Notes: a model not told the origin generated them from the sequence alone. A DNA stretch of 64,000 nucleotides from Microbacterium sp. SL75 (GCF_026625865.1 NZ_CP113067.1:2542001-2606000), one strand, 5' to 3'; numbered from the stretch's first letter, positions 1-9,327 are shown. Made by a program: numbers and translations.

Positions 1-700
1 AGTGCGAGACCAGGGTGGCGAAGTTTCGTCTGTGCCGCTCGTCGTCGTGCAGCGGACCCGGGGTGGAGAGCGGGCCCAGGGACATGTGGGTGGCCTCCCA
101 CTCGTCCCACTGGTCGGCGGCCACTTGGCGCATGTGCGGATCGCCCTGGGTCAAGAGCCGTGCGTAGCCCTCGATCGTGCGCTCATCCGCGCGCAGGAGC
201 GAACGGAGGCGCTCATATGCCTCGGGGAACACCGGAGCGATGCCGTCGGTGATCCAATCGATCTCCCATCGCCCTCCGGTCGTGACGGCGAAGTTGACGA
301 TCTCCGTGACGCGATCGGGATGCTCGAGGGCGTACGCGAGCGCCAGGGTGGATCCCCACGACACTCCGTGCCAGAGCCAGCGGTCGATGCCGAGACGCAC
401 CCGCACCGCCTCGATATCGGCGAGGAGGTCGTCCATGGTCTGATGCTGCAGGCTGGAGAGGTCGTCCATCGCCCAGGGCTCGCTCCGCCCGCAACCGCGC
501 TGATCGATCCCGACGATCAGATGAAGGGCGGGGTCGAACCGGCGTCGGTACCCGCCCTTGCCGAGATTCCCTCCGGGTCCGCCATGCAGATAGAGCGCTG
601 GTCGCCCTCGCGGATTACCGGAGGTCTCCCAATACAGCCGGGCGCCGTCCGGCCTTTCCACGAACCCGGAGTCGAACGGTTCCAGAGGGGGATGCTGCAT
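1..700 (-). CDS. pip: Prolyl aminopeptidase (proline iminopeptidase), 3' end outside window
   Basis: Alpha/beta-hydrolase that removes N-terminal proline from peptides in the cytoplasm. The frame opens at an ATG at 700 (MQHPPLEPFDSGFV) and runs off the left edge without a stop, so the C-terminus is missing. Visible family marks are the oxyanion-hole HGGPGG, the DQRGCGRS strand and the nucleophile elbow GVSWGSTLAL with the catalytic serine; this family usually has GGSWGSTLAL. About 233 of the usual ~310-320 residues are present, so the catalytic Asp and His cannot be checked. Start choice rests on the alignment-like match of the N-terminus to the family (P..G.L.v......y.e..G). Confidence 0.88.
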   Translation of the reverse strand, partial: MQHPPLEPFDSGFVERPDGARLYWETSGNPRGRPALYLHGGPGGNLGKGGYRRRFDPALHLIVGIDQRGCGRSEPWAMDDLSSLQHQTMDDLLADIEAVRVRLGIDRWLWHGVSWGSTLALAYALEHPDRVTEIVNFAVTTGGRWEIDWITDGIAPVFPEAYERLRSLLRADERTIEGYARLLTQGDPHMRQVAADQWDEWEATHMSLGPLSTPGPLHDDERHRRNFATLVSH

Positions 701-737
701 CTCGGCAGCCTAACGGCATCCCGTGTCGTGTTCGAGG

Positions 738-1145
738 TTAGGAGCGGACGACCATGACCGTCGGGTCGAAGACCCGCTCGCAGGGACCCTGGTCGTTCTC
801 GAAGGGCTGGCCCTCACGTACCCAGTACTCGTAGCCGCCGATCATCTCGCGGACCTCGTAGCCGAGGCGGGCGAAGGCGAGGGCGCCCTTCTGCCCGGCG
901 TTGCAGCCGGGGCTCCAGCAGTACACCACGACGGGGGTATCGAGCGCGATCTCGAGAGGTGCGCGATCGTCGATGTCTCGATACGGCATGTGAACGGCGC
1001 CCGTGATGCGTCCCTGCGCCCAGGCCTCGTTGCCGCGCACGTCGACGAGCACAAAGCGGTCGCCGTTCTTCTGGGCCGCGTACACGTCGCTGGGGTCGGT
1101 CTCGAAGGCGAGGCGGCGCGAGAAGTAATCCTGAGCGTCGGTCAT
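738..1145 (-). CDS. Single-domain rhodanese-like sulfurtransferase
   Basis: A 135-residue single rhodanese domain, likely cytoplasmic and moving sulfane sulfur to an unknown acceptor. It has the LVDVRGNEAWAQGRITGAVHMP strand-turn and the active-site loop VVYCWSPGCNA, with the catalytic Cys in CWSPGC. The second cysteine in this loop is not universal and could form a persulfide or disulfide partner. I start it at ATG 1145 (MTDAQDYFS) rather than at the longer in-frame extension, which would run through the terminator of the neighbouring qcrB. It is downstream of qcrB on the same strand but separated from it by a strong terminator, so it is probably transcribed on its own. Confidence 0.85.
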   Translation of the reverse strand: MTDAQDYFSRRLAFETDPSDVYAAQKNGDRFVLVDVRGNEAWAQGRITGAVHMPYRDIDDRAPLEIALDTPVVVYCWSPGCNAGQKGALAFARLGYEVREMIGGYEYWVREGQPFENDQGPCERVFDPTVMVVRS

Positions 1146-1293
1146 GTCTCCCACGTTAGGGGAGCGCGTCACGCCGGGGGAGGAGCACGGATGCCATTCC
1201 GCGGTGCCTGCCTGCCAGACCCTCTCCGCGTGGATGGAGGTGTGGCTCGGGCTACGTGTCTCTCGCGGACGTGAGGCACGGCGGGGAGAACGC

Positions 1294-1325
1294 AAGAACC
1301 CCGGTGCCGAAGCACCGGGGTTCTT
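1294..1325 (-). terminator. Terminator of the qcr operon (UUCG tetraloop hairpin)
   Basis: A perfect 14-bp stem (AAGAACCCCGGTGC / GCACCGGGGTTCTT) closes a four-base loop. Read on the minus strand the loop is TTCG closed by C-G, the extra-stable tetraloop, so this is the terminator of qcrB, whose stop lies 12 bases upstream. Confidence 0.9.
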
Positions 1326-1336
1326 GGGGGAGGCGA

Positions 1337-3178
1337 TCACTCGCTCTTGTCGCCCTCCGGGCGGTTGCGCTCTTCGAGACCCTTGGGAGCCGGGATCTCG
1401 ACCTCGGTACGCTCACCCACCGCGTTACGGGGGCGACCATCCTCGTCGGCACGAGCGTTGGCGCCCGCGATCTCGTCGGCCTCTTCGTGATCGATGTGGT
1501 CGAGTTCGTGGTGCTGGTGAGCCACCGCGGCGTCGAGCTCGGCCTGCGTGAGGGGAGCGAGACGATCCTCGAAGAACCAGCGCGACACGGAACCGCGGAC
1601 GTTCTCGTACCAGGGGATCTCACCCTTGGCGTTGGGACGCACGACCAGCGGCTCGTAGGTCTCGTTGTCGATCAGCTTCCAGCGCTCGTACTCGTCGACG
1701 GGCTGGTGGACCTCGATGTACTCGCCACCGGGGAGACGGACGATGCGACCGGACTCATAGCCGTGCAGCGCGATCTCGCGGTCCTTCTTCTGCAGCGCGA
1801 TGCAGACGCGCTTCGCGATGAAGTAGGCGAGGATCGGACCCAGGATCAGCAGGGCCTGCAGGACGTGGATGACACCTTCCATCGTGAGGTGGAAGTGCGT
1901 CGCGATGATGTCGGACGACGCAGCCGCCCACATCACGGCGTAGAACGTCACGCCGGCGGCGCCGATCGCGGTGCGCGTCGCGGCGTTGCGCGGACGCTGG
2001 GCGATGTGGTGCTCGCGCTTGTCTCCGGTCACCCAGGCCTCGATGAAGGGGTACACGAGAACCAGGACGATGAACAGCCCCAGCACGCCGACGGGGATGA
2101 TGATGTTCCACGAGAAGGTGTGGTCCCAGAGCACGAACTCGAGGTGCGGCGGGATCAGACGGAGCATGCCGTCGGCGAAGCCGATGTACCAGTCGGGCTG
2201 CGTTCCCGCGGAGACCGGGGAGGGGTCGTACGGACCGTAGTTCCAGATGGGGTTGATGGTCACGAGAGCAGCGATCAGCACGATCACACCGAACGTGATG
2301 AAGAAGAAGCCACCCATCTTGGAGGCGTAGACCGGGAGCATCGGGTAGCCCACGACGTTGCTGTTCGTGCGGGCGGGGCCGGCGAACTGGGTGTGCTTGT
2401 TGATGATCATCAGCATGAGGTGCACCGCGAGGAGCGCCACGAGGATCGCCGGCAGCAGCAGGATGTGCAGCGTGTAGAGGCGTCCGACGATCGCGGTACC
2501 GGGGAACTCGCCACCGAAGAGCAGGAACGACGTCCACGTGCCGATGATCGGCAGACCCTTGATCATGCCGTCGATGATGCGCAGGCCGTTGCCGGACAGC
2601 AGGTCGTCAGGGAGCGAGTATCCGGTGAAGCCCTCGGCCATCGCGAGGATGAACAGGATGAAGCCGACGACCCAGTTGAGCTCGCGGGGCTTGCGGAACG
2701 CGCCCGTGAAGAACACGCGGAGCATGTGCACGCCGATACCGGCGACGAACACGAGCGCAGCCCAGTGGTGGATCTGGCGAACGAGCAGGCCGCCGCGCAG
2801 GTCGAACGAGATGTGCAGAGCCGACTCCATGGCGGCGGACATCGCGATACCGCGCATGGGCTCGTACGCACCGTTGTAGTGCGTCTCGACCATCGAGGCC
2901 TGGAAGAAGAACGTCAGGAAGGTGCCGGAGAGCAGCACGACGACGAAGCTCCACAGAGCGATCTCGCCGAGCATGAACGACCAGTGGTCGGGGAAGACCT
3001 TGCGGCCGAGCTCCTTGACGATGCCCGACATACTCGTGCGCTCGTCCATGTAGTTCGCGACCGAGCCGACGAAGCGGCCGCCGAGCGGCTTGCCGTCGCG
3101 CCCGCTCGTCGCGGGGGGACCCGCGTGCACCGCGGGTTCGGTGGTGACGTTCTCGGTGGGATGGGTACCGATGCTCAT
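1337..3178 (-). CDS. qcrB: Cytochrome bc1 complex cytochrome b subunit
   Basis: Membrane cytochrome b of the menaquinol:cytochrome c reductase that forms a supercomplex with the aa3 oxidase in Actinobacteria. At 613 residues it is longer than mitochondrial cytochrome b because of a hydrophilic C-terminal extension, as usual in this phylum. Visible are the Qo-site motif (NPIWNYGPYDPSPV region), several hydrophobic helices and heme-binding histidines, for example in FDLRGGLLVRQIHHWAA and in the helix around LHILLLPAILVALLAVHLML. The start ATG at 3178 overlaps the qcrA stop by 4 bases (ATGA), showing translational coupling. It is the last gene of ctaE-qcrC-qcrA-qcrB. Confidence 0.97.
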   Translation of the reverse strand: MSIGTHPTENVTTEPAVHAGPPATSGRDGKPLGGRFVGSVANYMDERTSMSGIVKELGRKVFPDHWSFMLGEIALWSFVVVLLSGTFLTFFFQASMVETHYNGAYEPMRGIAMSAAMESALHISFDLRGGLLVRQIHHWAALVFVAGIGVHMLRVFFTGAFRKPRELNWVVGFILFILAMAEGFTGYSLPDDLLSGNGLRIIDGMIKGLPIIGTWTSFLLFGGEFPGTAIVGRLYTLHILLLPAILVALLAVHLMLMIINKHTQFAGPARTNSNVVGYPMLPVYASKMGGFFFITFGVIVLIAALVTINPIWNYGPYDPSPVSAGTQPDWYIGFADGMLRLIPPHLEFVLWDHTFSWNIIIPVGVLGLFIVLVLVYPFIEAWVTGDKREHHIAQRPRNAATRTAIGAAGVTFYAVMWAAASSDIIATHFHLTMEGVIHVLQALLILGPILAYFIAKRVCIALQKKDREIALHGYESGRIVRLPGGEYIEVHQPVDEYERWKLIDNETYEPLVVRPNAKGEIPWYENVRGSVSRWFFEDRLAPLTQAELDAAVAHQHHELDHIDHEEADEIAGANARADEDGRPRNAVGERTEVEIPAPKGLEERNRPEGDKSE

Positions 3179-4233
3179 GAGCGCTCCCAGAAGCTGGGGC
3201 CGACGGGCTCGTGGAAGTCACTCTGCGCGACGAGGTAACCCTCGGCGTCGACGGTGATGGGGAGCTGCGGCAGGGGACGGGCGGCCGGGCCGAAGATGAC
3301 GGCCGCACCGTTGGCGACGTCGAACTGCGACTGGTGGCAGGGGCACAGGAGGTGGTGGGTCTGCTGCTCGTAGAGCGCGACGGGGCAACCGACGTGGGTG
3401 CAGACCTTCGAGTACGCGATGATGCCGTCGTACGACCAGTCCAGATTGTTGGTCTCGGGGTTGAGCTGCTCAGGCTGCATGCGCATGAGCAGAACGATCG
3501 CCTTGGCCTTCTCTTCGAGGTAGCCCTCGTCGTGGCCCAGGCCCGCGAGTTCCTCGGGGATCACGTGGAAGGCGGACCCCAGGGTCACGTCCGCCGCGCG
3601 GATCGGACGACCCGAGGGGTCGTGCGTCAGGCGCATGCCCTCTTTCCACATGGTGTGGCTGAGGAGCTTCACCGGGTCCTGGTCCTGCGGCGCCAAGCCT
3701 CGGAACAGCGTGATACCCGGGATGACCGAGGCAGCCAGGGCGGCGAACATCGAGTTGCGAATGATCTCACGACGTCCGAACCCCGAGTCCTTGTCGGCCT
3801 CGGCGAAGACATTGATCGCACCCTCGCGGACCTCGTCACGGCCACGGGTGGCGTGACGGTCCTCGATGTACTCCTTGTCGGACATGACCGACTTGCCCCA
3901 GTGAATGGTGCCGATGCCGATCGCCAGCAGCGCGAAGGCGATGCCGAGTCCGATGAAGAGGTTGTTGTACCGGATGTCGATCAGCGCGCCCGACTCGATC
4001 GGGAAGATCATGTAGGCGATGCTCGCCCAGATGCTCGCCGCGACCGAGAAGTAGAACAGGGTGTAGACCGTGCGAACCGCACGCTTCATCGCCTGCGGGT
4101 CCTGGTCGGTCATGCGCTGACGGTGGCCGGGAAGGCCGGGGTTCTGTACGGCGTCGGGAACCGCGACGGCGAGCCCCGAGGTGGGCTTCCAGGAAGCCCT
4201 CTCGTGCTCGAGTGCGTCGTCCTCGTGTGCCAT
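3175..4233 (-). CDS. qcrA: Rieske iron-sulfur subunit of the bc1 complex
   Basis: Carries the [2Fe-2S] centre that accepts electrons from menaquinol. The 352-residue protein has the actinobacterial layout: a hydrophilic N-terminus, three predicted membrane helices (around YTLFYFSVAASIWASIAYM, NNLFIGLGIAFALLAIGIG and FAALAASVIPGITLF) and a C-terminal Rieske fold. Cluster ligands are C278-x-H280 and C297-x2-H300, with C283 and C299 placed for the structural disulfide. The start at 4233 is the first ATG after qcrC, from which it is separated by about 40 bases. All key residues are present. Confidence 0.97.
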   Translation of the reverse strand: MAHEDDALEHERASWKPTSGLAVAVPDAVQNPGLPGHRQRMTDQDPQAMKRAVRTVYTLFYFSVAASIWASIAYMIFPIESGALIDIRYNNLFIGLGIAFALLAIGIGTIHWGKSVMSDKEYIEDRHATRGRDEVREGAINVFAEADKDSGFGRREIIRNSMFAALAASVIPGITLFRGLAPQDQDPVKLLSHTMWKEGMRLTHDPSGRPIRAADVTLGSAFHVIPEELAGLGHDEGYLEEKAKAIVLLMRMQPEQLNPETNNLDWSYDGIIAYSKVCTHVGCPVALYEQQTHHLLCPCHQSQFDVANGAAVIFGPAARPLPQLPITVDAEGYLVAQSDFHEPVGPSFWERS

Positions 4234-4272
4234 GGTGCTCCTCGTGCGTTTACGTAATGTCGAAGACGACGG

Positions 4273-5085
4273 TCAGTTGGACTTCGCCGTGATCCACACG
4301 GTCAGGGCTATGAGCGCCCCGATACCGAAGATCCAGATGAACAGACCCTCCGAGACCGGGCCGAGCGAACCGAGGGCGTAGCCACCGGGCGAGTCGCTCT
4401 TCTGCAGGTACATCAGGTAGGAGATGACGTCGCGCTTGTCTTCGGGGGTGAGGTTCAGGTCGTTGAACACCGGCATGTTCTGGGGGCCGGTGACCATGGC
4501 CGCGTAGATGTTGACCGGGGTGGTGGTGTGCAGGTCGGGGGCGTACTTGCCCTCGGTGAGCGCGCCACCGGCGCCGGCCACGTTGTGGCACATGGCGCAG
4601 TTGATGCGGAAGAGCTCTGCGCCGTGCGACAGGTCGCCCTGACCGTCGACCAGGTCTTCGGTGGGGTAGCTCGGGCCGGGGGCCGATGACTGGACGTACG
4701 CGGCGATCGCGTTGACCTGCTCCTCGGTGAACTGCACGGGCTTGACCGGAGCCTGCGGACCCTGGGCCTGCAACGGCATACGACCGGTCGACACCTGGAA
4801 GTGCACCGAGAGCTCGCCGACGCCGAAGAGCGACGGGCCCTGCTGGCTGCCCTGCAGGTCGAGACCATGGCACGTGGCGCAGTTGGCCTGGAAGAGCTTC
4901 TGCCCTTCTTCGACCGCCGACGCCGAGTTCGCCTCGCTCGTGGGGGTGCTGGAGGTGGCGGCCATCGCGGCCGATGCGCCGGCGTAGACGCCTCCGGTCA
5001 GGAGGAGTCCGATGCCGATGAGCGCGGCGGCGGCCAGGGGGCTACGACGCCCGGACGCCCGACGAGTCTTCTTCTCGCGTGCCAT
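4273..5085 (-). CDS. qcrC: Diheme cytochrome c subunit of the bc1 complex
   Basis: Passes electrons from the Rieske centre to the cytochrome oxidase without a soluble cytochrome c, as known for actinobacterial supercomplexes. An N-terminal membrane segment (residues ~18-40, after a basic leader) is followed by two cytochrome c domains with heme sites C69-A-T-C72-H73 and C163-A-M-C166-H167, then a C-terminal anchor (LFIWIFGIGALIALTVWI). The linker between signal and first domain is Ser/Thr/Ala-rich. It lies 16 bases downstream of ctaE, so the two are surely cotranscribed. Confidence 0.97.
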   Translation of the reverse strand: MAREKKTRRASGRRSPLAAAALIGIGLLLTGGVYAGASAAMAATSSTPTSEANSASAVEEGQKLFQANCATCHGLDLQGSQQGPSLFGVGELSVHFQVSTGRMPLQAQGPQAPVKPVQFTEEQVNAIAAYVQSSAPGPSYPTEDLVDGQGDLSHGAELFRINCAMCHNVAGAGGALTEGKYAPDLHTTTPVNIYAAMVTGPQNMPVFNDLNLTPEDKRDVISYLMYLQKSDSPGGYALGSLGPVSEGLFIWIFGIGALIALTVWITAKSN

Positions 5086-5101
5086 GTGGAGTACTGCTCT
5101 C

Positions 5102-5734
5102 TTACTTGAGGAAGTAGATGACGAAGAACAGGGCGATCCAGACGACGTCGACGAAGTGCCAGTAGTACGACACGACGATCGAGGTGGTCATCTCTTTCCG
5201 ACCGAAGTTCTTCACGGCGTACGCACGGCCGATCACGAGCAGGAAGGCGATGAGGCCACCCGTCACGTGCAGGGCGTGGAAGCCGGTGGTGATGTAGAAA
5301 GCCGAGGCGTAGGGGTTGGCGCTGATGGGCATGCCTTCGGCTACCAGGGTCGCGTACTCCCACACCTGACCCGACACGAAGACCGCGCCGAGGATGAAGG
5401 TGAGGTAGAACCACTCCACCATTCCCCACTTCAGGAAGCCGGTGGCCTTGCCGGTGCGGTACGGCTGGTACCGCTCCGCGGCGAAGACGCCCATCTGGCA
5501 GGTGACCGAAGACAGCACGAGGATGATCGTGTTGACGGTCGCGAAGGGAACGTTCAGCAGCTGCGTCTCTTCGGCCCACAGAGAGGCCGACGTGCTGCGG
5601 AGGGTGAAGTAGATCGCGAACAGGCCGGCGAAGAACATGACCTCGCTGCCCAGCCACACGATGGTGCCCACGGCGACCGGGTCGGGCCGCTTCACGGCAC
5701 GCACAGCCTGGGAATACGTCGCTGAGGTCGTCAC
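5102..5734 (-). CDS. ctaE: Cytochrome c oxidase subunit III
   Basis: Membrane subunit of the aa3 oxidase. The 210-residue protein has the subunit III signatures [17 protein letters not shown] and [15 protein letters not shown], with about five hydrophobic helices, fewer than the seven of mitochondrial subunit III. I start it at the GTG at 5734 (VTTSATYSQ), not at the ATG 60 bases further upstream: a CATAAT -10 element sits exactly six bases before this GTG, and the family normally begins at this residue. ctaE heads the minus-strand respiratory operon; catalytic subunits I and II are not in the window. Confidence 0.93.
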   Translation of the reverse strand: MTTSATYSQAVRAVKRPDPVAVGTIVWLGSEVMFFAGLFAIYFTLRSTSASLWAEETQLLNVPFATVNTIILVLSSVTCQMGVFAAERYQPYRTGKATGFLKWGMVEWFYLTFILGAVFVSGQVWEYATLVAEGMPISANPYASAFYITTGFHALHVTGGLIAFLLVIGRAYAVKNFGRKEMTTSIVVSYYWHFVDVVWIALFFVIYFLK

Positions 5735-5740
5735 CGTTCC

Positions 5741-5746
5741 ATTATG
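5741..5746 (-). promoter_or_regulatory. -10 element of the ctaE-qcrCAB operon
   Basis: CATAAT on the minus strand, with six bases (GGAACG) between it and the GTG start of ctaE. Transcription would begin at or next to the start codon, predicting a leaderless message. I see no convincing -35 hexamer 17 bases upstream, where the sequence is near AATATC. Confidence 0.5.
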
Positions 5747-5905
5747 CGCGATCCGAGAGCCCGATATTCCCATCCCTACCCTGCGATATTCCATCGTCGA
5801 GACTTAGGGAAGCCTCAGAATCTCCAAGTAATCCCCGGTACGGAGGCTGTTTCGTCGGCGGGTGCGGAGCGCTGTCGCGCGACACGCGTGTGGAAGGATC
5901 ATGGC

Positions 5906-6967
5906 ATGGCGGAACGTTTCACCTGGCCCGATCTCCTCACGTCGTTGCTGGCCGGCGACGACCTCAGCGTGTCGGAGTCCACCTGGGCCATGCGCAAGGT
6001 CATGGCGGGGGAGGCGACGCCCTCTCAACTCGGCGGGTTCCTCATGGCGCTGCGGGCCAAGGGCGAGACGGTCGAGGAGATCGTCGGCTTCCGCGACGCG
6101 ATCCTCGAAGCCGCGGTGCCCCTCCCGGTCCGCGCCGATGTCCTCGACATCGTCGGTACGGGCGGCGACCGCTACGGCACCGTGAACATCTCGACGATGG
6201 CGGCTGTCGTGGCCGCGGCATCCGGCGTTCCCGTCGTCAAGCACGGCAACCGTGCCGCGAGCTCGGCCTCGGGGTCTTCGGACGTGTTGTCGTCTCTGGG
6301 GATCGGGTTGACGTTGTCGCCCGAGAAGGTCGCCGAGATCCTGGACCGCACGGGCATCACCTTCGCTTTCGCCTCGGCCTTCCACCCGGGCTTCCGCCAC
6401 GCAGCGGCCACCCGGTCGGAGCTCGGCGTGCCGACGGTGTTCAACTTCCTCGGCCCGCTCTGCAACCCCGCGCGCGCCGAGGCCAATGCGGTGGGCGTCG
6501 CGCACCTCGACCGCGTTCCGCTCATCACGGGCGTCTTCCGCACGCGCGGAGCGACCGCCCTGGTGTTCCGCGGCGACGACGGTCTCGACGAGCTGACCAC
6601 CACCGGGCACAGCCGGGTGTGGGAGATCAGCCGCGGTGACGTCCACGAGCACGACCTGGATCCGCGCGATCTCGGCATCCCGCTCGCCGACATGGACGAC
6701 CTGCTGGGTGGGTCTCCCGACCACAACGCCGCCGTGGTGCGGCGCGTGCTCGGCGGCGACCTCGGGGCCGTGCGCGACATCGTGCTGCTGAACGCCGCGG
6801 CCGGTCTGGTGTCGTTCCGACTGTTCCAGGATGCCGCGCAGGTGCAGCGTCCGATCCTCGAGCGACTGGCCGAGGCCATGGCCGATGCCGCGGCCGCCAT
6901 CGACGACGGCCGCGCCTCCGCGAAGCTCGACGACTGGGTCGAGGCGTCGAGAGCGCTGGCGGAGTAG
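5906..6967 (+). CDS. trpD: Anthranilate phosphoribosyltransferase
   Basis: Second step of tryptophan synthesis: joins anthranilate to PRPP. The 353-residue protein has the PRPP-binding GTGGD (residues 84-88), the NISTMAA strand, and the KHGNRAASSASGSSDVL anthranilate/PRPP segment (K112 onward); length is normal. The start at ATG 5906 is chosen because GGAAGGA lies 7 bases upstream; a longer in-frame extension has no such site. It is divergent from ctaE and not in a trp operon here, being followed 2 bases later by a PHP-domain gene. Confidence 0.95.
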   Translation: MAERFTWPDLLTSLLAGDDLSVSESTWAMRKVMAGEATPSQLGGFLMALRAKGETVEEIVGFRDAILEAAVPLPVRADVLDIVGTGGDRYGTVNISTMAAVVAAASGVPVVKHGNRAASSASGSSDVLSSLGIGLTLSPEKVAEILDRTGITFAFASAFHPGFRHAAATRSELGVPTVFNFLGPLCNPARAEANAVGVAHLDRVPLITGVFRTRGATALVFRGDDGLDELTTTGHSRVWEISRGDVHEHDLDPRDLGIPLADMDDLLGGSPDHNAAVVRRVLGGDLGAVRDIVLLNAAAGLVSFRLFQDAAQVQRPILERLAEAMADAAAAIDDGRASAKLDDWVEASRALAE

Positions 6968-6969
6968 CC

Positions 6970-7962
6970 GTGGACCCGCTCGACGCGCTCACGGAGATCG
7001 CGTACCTGCTCGAGCGGGAGCGATCCTCGCGGTACAAGTCGAAGGCCTTCCGCACGGCGGCTGCCGCGATCGCGGGCTTGAGCGACGCGCAACTGCGCGA
7101 TCCTGCATTGCGTCGTCGTGCGGGCATCGGCGAGTCCACCTTCTCGGTCATCCAGCAGGCGCTCGCGGGCCAGGTGCCCGAGCGCCTGGCGAAGCTGCGC
7201 GCCGAATCGGCGCCGGTGGGAGGCTCCGAGCTGCGGGCGCAGCTGAGAGGCGACCTGCACAGCCACAGCGAGTGGTCCGACGGACTGACGCCGATCGAGG
7301 CCATGGTCGACGCGGCGCGCGGACTCGGTCACGAGTACCTCGCCCTCACCGATCACTCTCCGCGACTCACCGTCGCGAACGGACTCTCGCCCGAGCGGCT
7401 CCGCGCGCAGATGGACATCGTGCGCGGTCATCGGGGCGACGGGTTCACGCTCCTCAGCGGCATCGAGGTCGACATCCTCGACGACGGTGCCCTCGACCAG
7501 GAGGACGAGCTGCTGCACGCGCTCGATGTGGTCGTGGCATCCGCTCATTCCAAGCTGCGCATGGAACGCGGGCCCATGACGAAACGGCTCGTCGCGGCGG
7601 CGAGCGACCCGCGGGTCGACGTGCTCGGGCATGTGACCGGCCGGCTCGTGGAGGGAGCGCGGGGGACGCGACCTCGATCGGAGTTCGATGCGCGCGAGGT
7701 CTTCGCGGCGGCGGCGGCCTCGGGTGTGGCGGTGGAGATCAATTCGCGACCCGAGCGACAGGATCCTCCGGACGACCTGCTGGCTCTCGCGATCGAGGCG
7801 GGATGCCTCTTCGCGATCGATTCGGACGCGCACGCTCCCGGTCAGCTGTCGCTGCTGGACTTCGGTGCCGCGCGCGCCGAGGCTCTGCAGGTGCCCGTCG
7901 ACCGGATCGTCACGACCTGGCCGCTCGAGCGCTTGCGCGCCTGGCTCGAGCGCGGTCGCTGA
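6970..7962 (+). CDS. PHP-domain metallophosphoesterase with N-terminal helical (PolX-like) domain
   Basis: The C-terminal two thirds is a PHP domain (first metal motif D95-L-H97-S-H99, then LTDHSPR, GIEVDIL, ASAHSKL and the late DSDAH), the fold of histidinol phosphatase and the PolX exonuclease domain. The N-terminal ~80 residues (LERERSSRYKSKAFRTAAAAI...GIGES) look like the helix-hairpin-helix part of PolX polymerases, but no nucleotidyltransferase domain lies between. It could act on a nucleic acid or a small phosphate ester; the substrate is unknown. A GTG start 2 bases after trpD implies cotranscription with it. Confidence 0.85.
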   Translation: MDPLDALTEIAYLLERERSSRYKSKAFRTAAAAIAGLSDAQLRDPALRRRAGIGESTFSVIQQALAGQVPERLAKLRAESAPVGGSELRAQLRGDLHSHSEWSDGLTPIEAMVDAARGLGHEYLALTDHSPRLTVANGLSPERLRAQMDIVRGHRGDGFTLLSGIEVDILDDGALDQEDELLHALDVVVASAHSKLRMERGPMTKRLVAAASDPRVDVLGHVTGRLVEGARGTRPRSEFDAREVFAAAAASGVAVEINSRPERQDPPDDLLALAIEAGCLFAIDSDAHAPGQLSLLDFGAARAEALQVPVDRIVTTWPLERLRAWLERGR

Positions 7963-7968
7963 GCCCGC

Positions 7969-8880
7969 TCAGGCGGGGAGGGCGGCCAGCGCCCTCGTCA
8001 TCGACGATCCGAGGTTCCAGCGTTCGGCGAGTTCTTCGGCGGCGGACCGGTCCACGGGACCGAGGCGGTCGTCGAAGGGCTCGAGGTCGAGCTCGCGCGC
8101 GACGCGCACCACGGTCGGGGCGACCTCGAGGTAGTCCGCGGCGGCGGCGATCCTCGCGCGCTGGGCGGGTGTTCCCGCGGTGCCCTCGAGGACCCCCGCG
8201 CGGATGCCGTCGAGGTCGCCGCACGCGGTGAGCAGCGCCGCCGCGGACTTCTCGCCGATGCCCGAAACGCCGGGCAGCCCGTCGGAGGGGTCGCCGCGCA
8301 GCACCGCGAAGTCGGCGTACTGCTTGGCGTGGACGCCGTACTTGGTGAAGACGGCCGCGTCGTCGACGAGCTCGAGATTGCTCATCCCTCGAGCGGTGTA
8401 GACGATCCGGATGCCGCGATCGTCGTCGACCAGTTGGAAGAGGTCGCGGTCGCCGGTGACGACGTCGACCGGGACGTCGGCGCGCGTGGCGAGGACCCCG
8501 ATGACGTCGTCGGCCTCGTGCTCGGCGGCGCCCACCACGGGGATGCCGAGCACGGCCAGCGCCTCGCGGATGAGGGGGATCTGCGCTTCGAGCGGATCGG
8601 GGACCTCCTCGACGTCGGGCCCGGCGGGAACGGCCTCGACCACGCGGTGGGCCTTGTAGCTCGGCAGGAGATCGACGCGCCACGCGGGGCGCCAGTCGTC
8701 GTCCCAGCAGGCGACGAGCCGCGAGGGCTCGTATGCCGTGACCAGCTTCGCGATCATGTCGAGCAGGCCCCGCACGGCGTTCACCGACGAGCCGTCGGCC
8801 GCCTTGACCTTTTCGGGTACCCCGTAGAACGCGCGGAAATAGAGCGAGGCGGTGTCGAGGAGCATGAGGCGATCGGTCAC
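7969..8880 (-). CDS. 5'-3' exonuclease (PolA N-domain-like, stand-alone)
   Basis: A 303-residue flap/5'-3' exonuclease resembling the N-terminal domain of DNA polymerase I without the polymerase. Metal-binding acidic motifs are visible: LLDTASLYFRAF near the N-terminus, EADDVIG and TGDRDLFQLV in the middle, and the helix-hairpin-helix LPGVSGIGEKSAAALL. It likely processes Okazaki-fragment or repair flaps in the cytoplasm. I start it at the GTG at 8880 (VTDRLMLLD); ATG 8865 is an alternative. Its 3' end converges on the PHP gene with only 6 bases between stops. Confidence 0.9.
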   Translation of the reverse strand: MTDRLMLLDTASLYFRAFYGVPEKVKAADGSSVNAVRGLLDMIAKLVTAYEPSRLVACWDDDWRPAWRVDLLPSYKAHRVVEAVPAGPDVEEVPDPLEAQIPLIREALAVLGIPVVGAAEHEADDVIGVLATRADVPVDVVTGDRDLFQLVDDDRGIRIVYTARGMSNLELVDDAAVFTKYGVHAKQYADFAVLRGDPSDGLPGVSGIGEKSAAALLTACGDLDGIRAGVLEGTAGTPAQRARIAAAADYLEVAPTVVRVARELDLEPFDDRLGPVDRSAAEELAERWNLGSSMTRALAALPA

Positions 8881-8928
8881 GCCCTCGATCCTGGCACGCG
8901 GGGTGGCCCGCTGACCTAGAGTGGCCGG

Positions 8929-9327
8929 ATGTCCTTCGGCTCCGCCTCGTATCGTCCGGCACCGGATGCCGCGTGCCCGTGCGGTCGCGCTCCCTTCGGC
9001 GAGTGCTGCGGACCGATCCTGGACGGCGCGGTCGCCCCGAGCGCGGAACGGTTGATGCGTTCGCGTTACACCGCGTTCTCGGTCGGCGACGCGGGGCATC
9101 TGGCCAGGTCATGGCATCCGCGTACCCGCCCCGACGACATCGTCGTCGACGACGGCACGGAGTGGACGGCGCTCGTGATCGAGGATGCCTCCGACGACGG
9201 CGATGCCGCGACCGTGACCTTCCGCGCCGCATGGCGGCATGGCCGTGAGCGTGGCGAGTTGCGCGAACGCAGCCGGTTCGCGCGGCGCGGCGGGCGCTGG
9301 GTCTACGTGGACGGCGACGTCGACTGA
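8929..9327 (+). CDS. YchJ-family (UPF0225) SEC-C motif protein
   Basis: 132 residues. The N-terminus carries the zinc-binding SEC-C-like cysteines CPCGRAPFGECCGP, followed by the YchJ signature AERLMRSRYTAFSVGDAGHLARSWHPRTRP and an NTF2-like fold ending in GGRWVYVDGD. The family has no settled function. A TAGAGT hexamer lies exactly six bases before the ATG, so the gene is probably leaderless with its own promoter, divergent from the exonuclease gene. Confidence 0.88.
   Translation: MSFGSASYRPAPDAACPCGRAPFGECCGPILDGAVAPSAERLMRSRYTAFSVGDAGHLARSWHPRTRPDDIVVDDGTEWTALVIEDASDDGDAATVTFRAAWRHGRERGELRERSRFARRGGRWVYVDGDVD

Noticed and set aside
1256-3238. Long plus-strand frame (660 codons) opposite qcrB
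   Set aside because: A shadow of qcrB in high-GC DNA: rich in Arg/Asp/Glu/Val/His with no domain; qcrB is certain.
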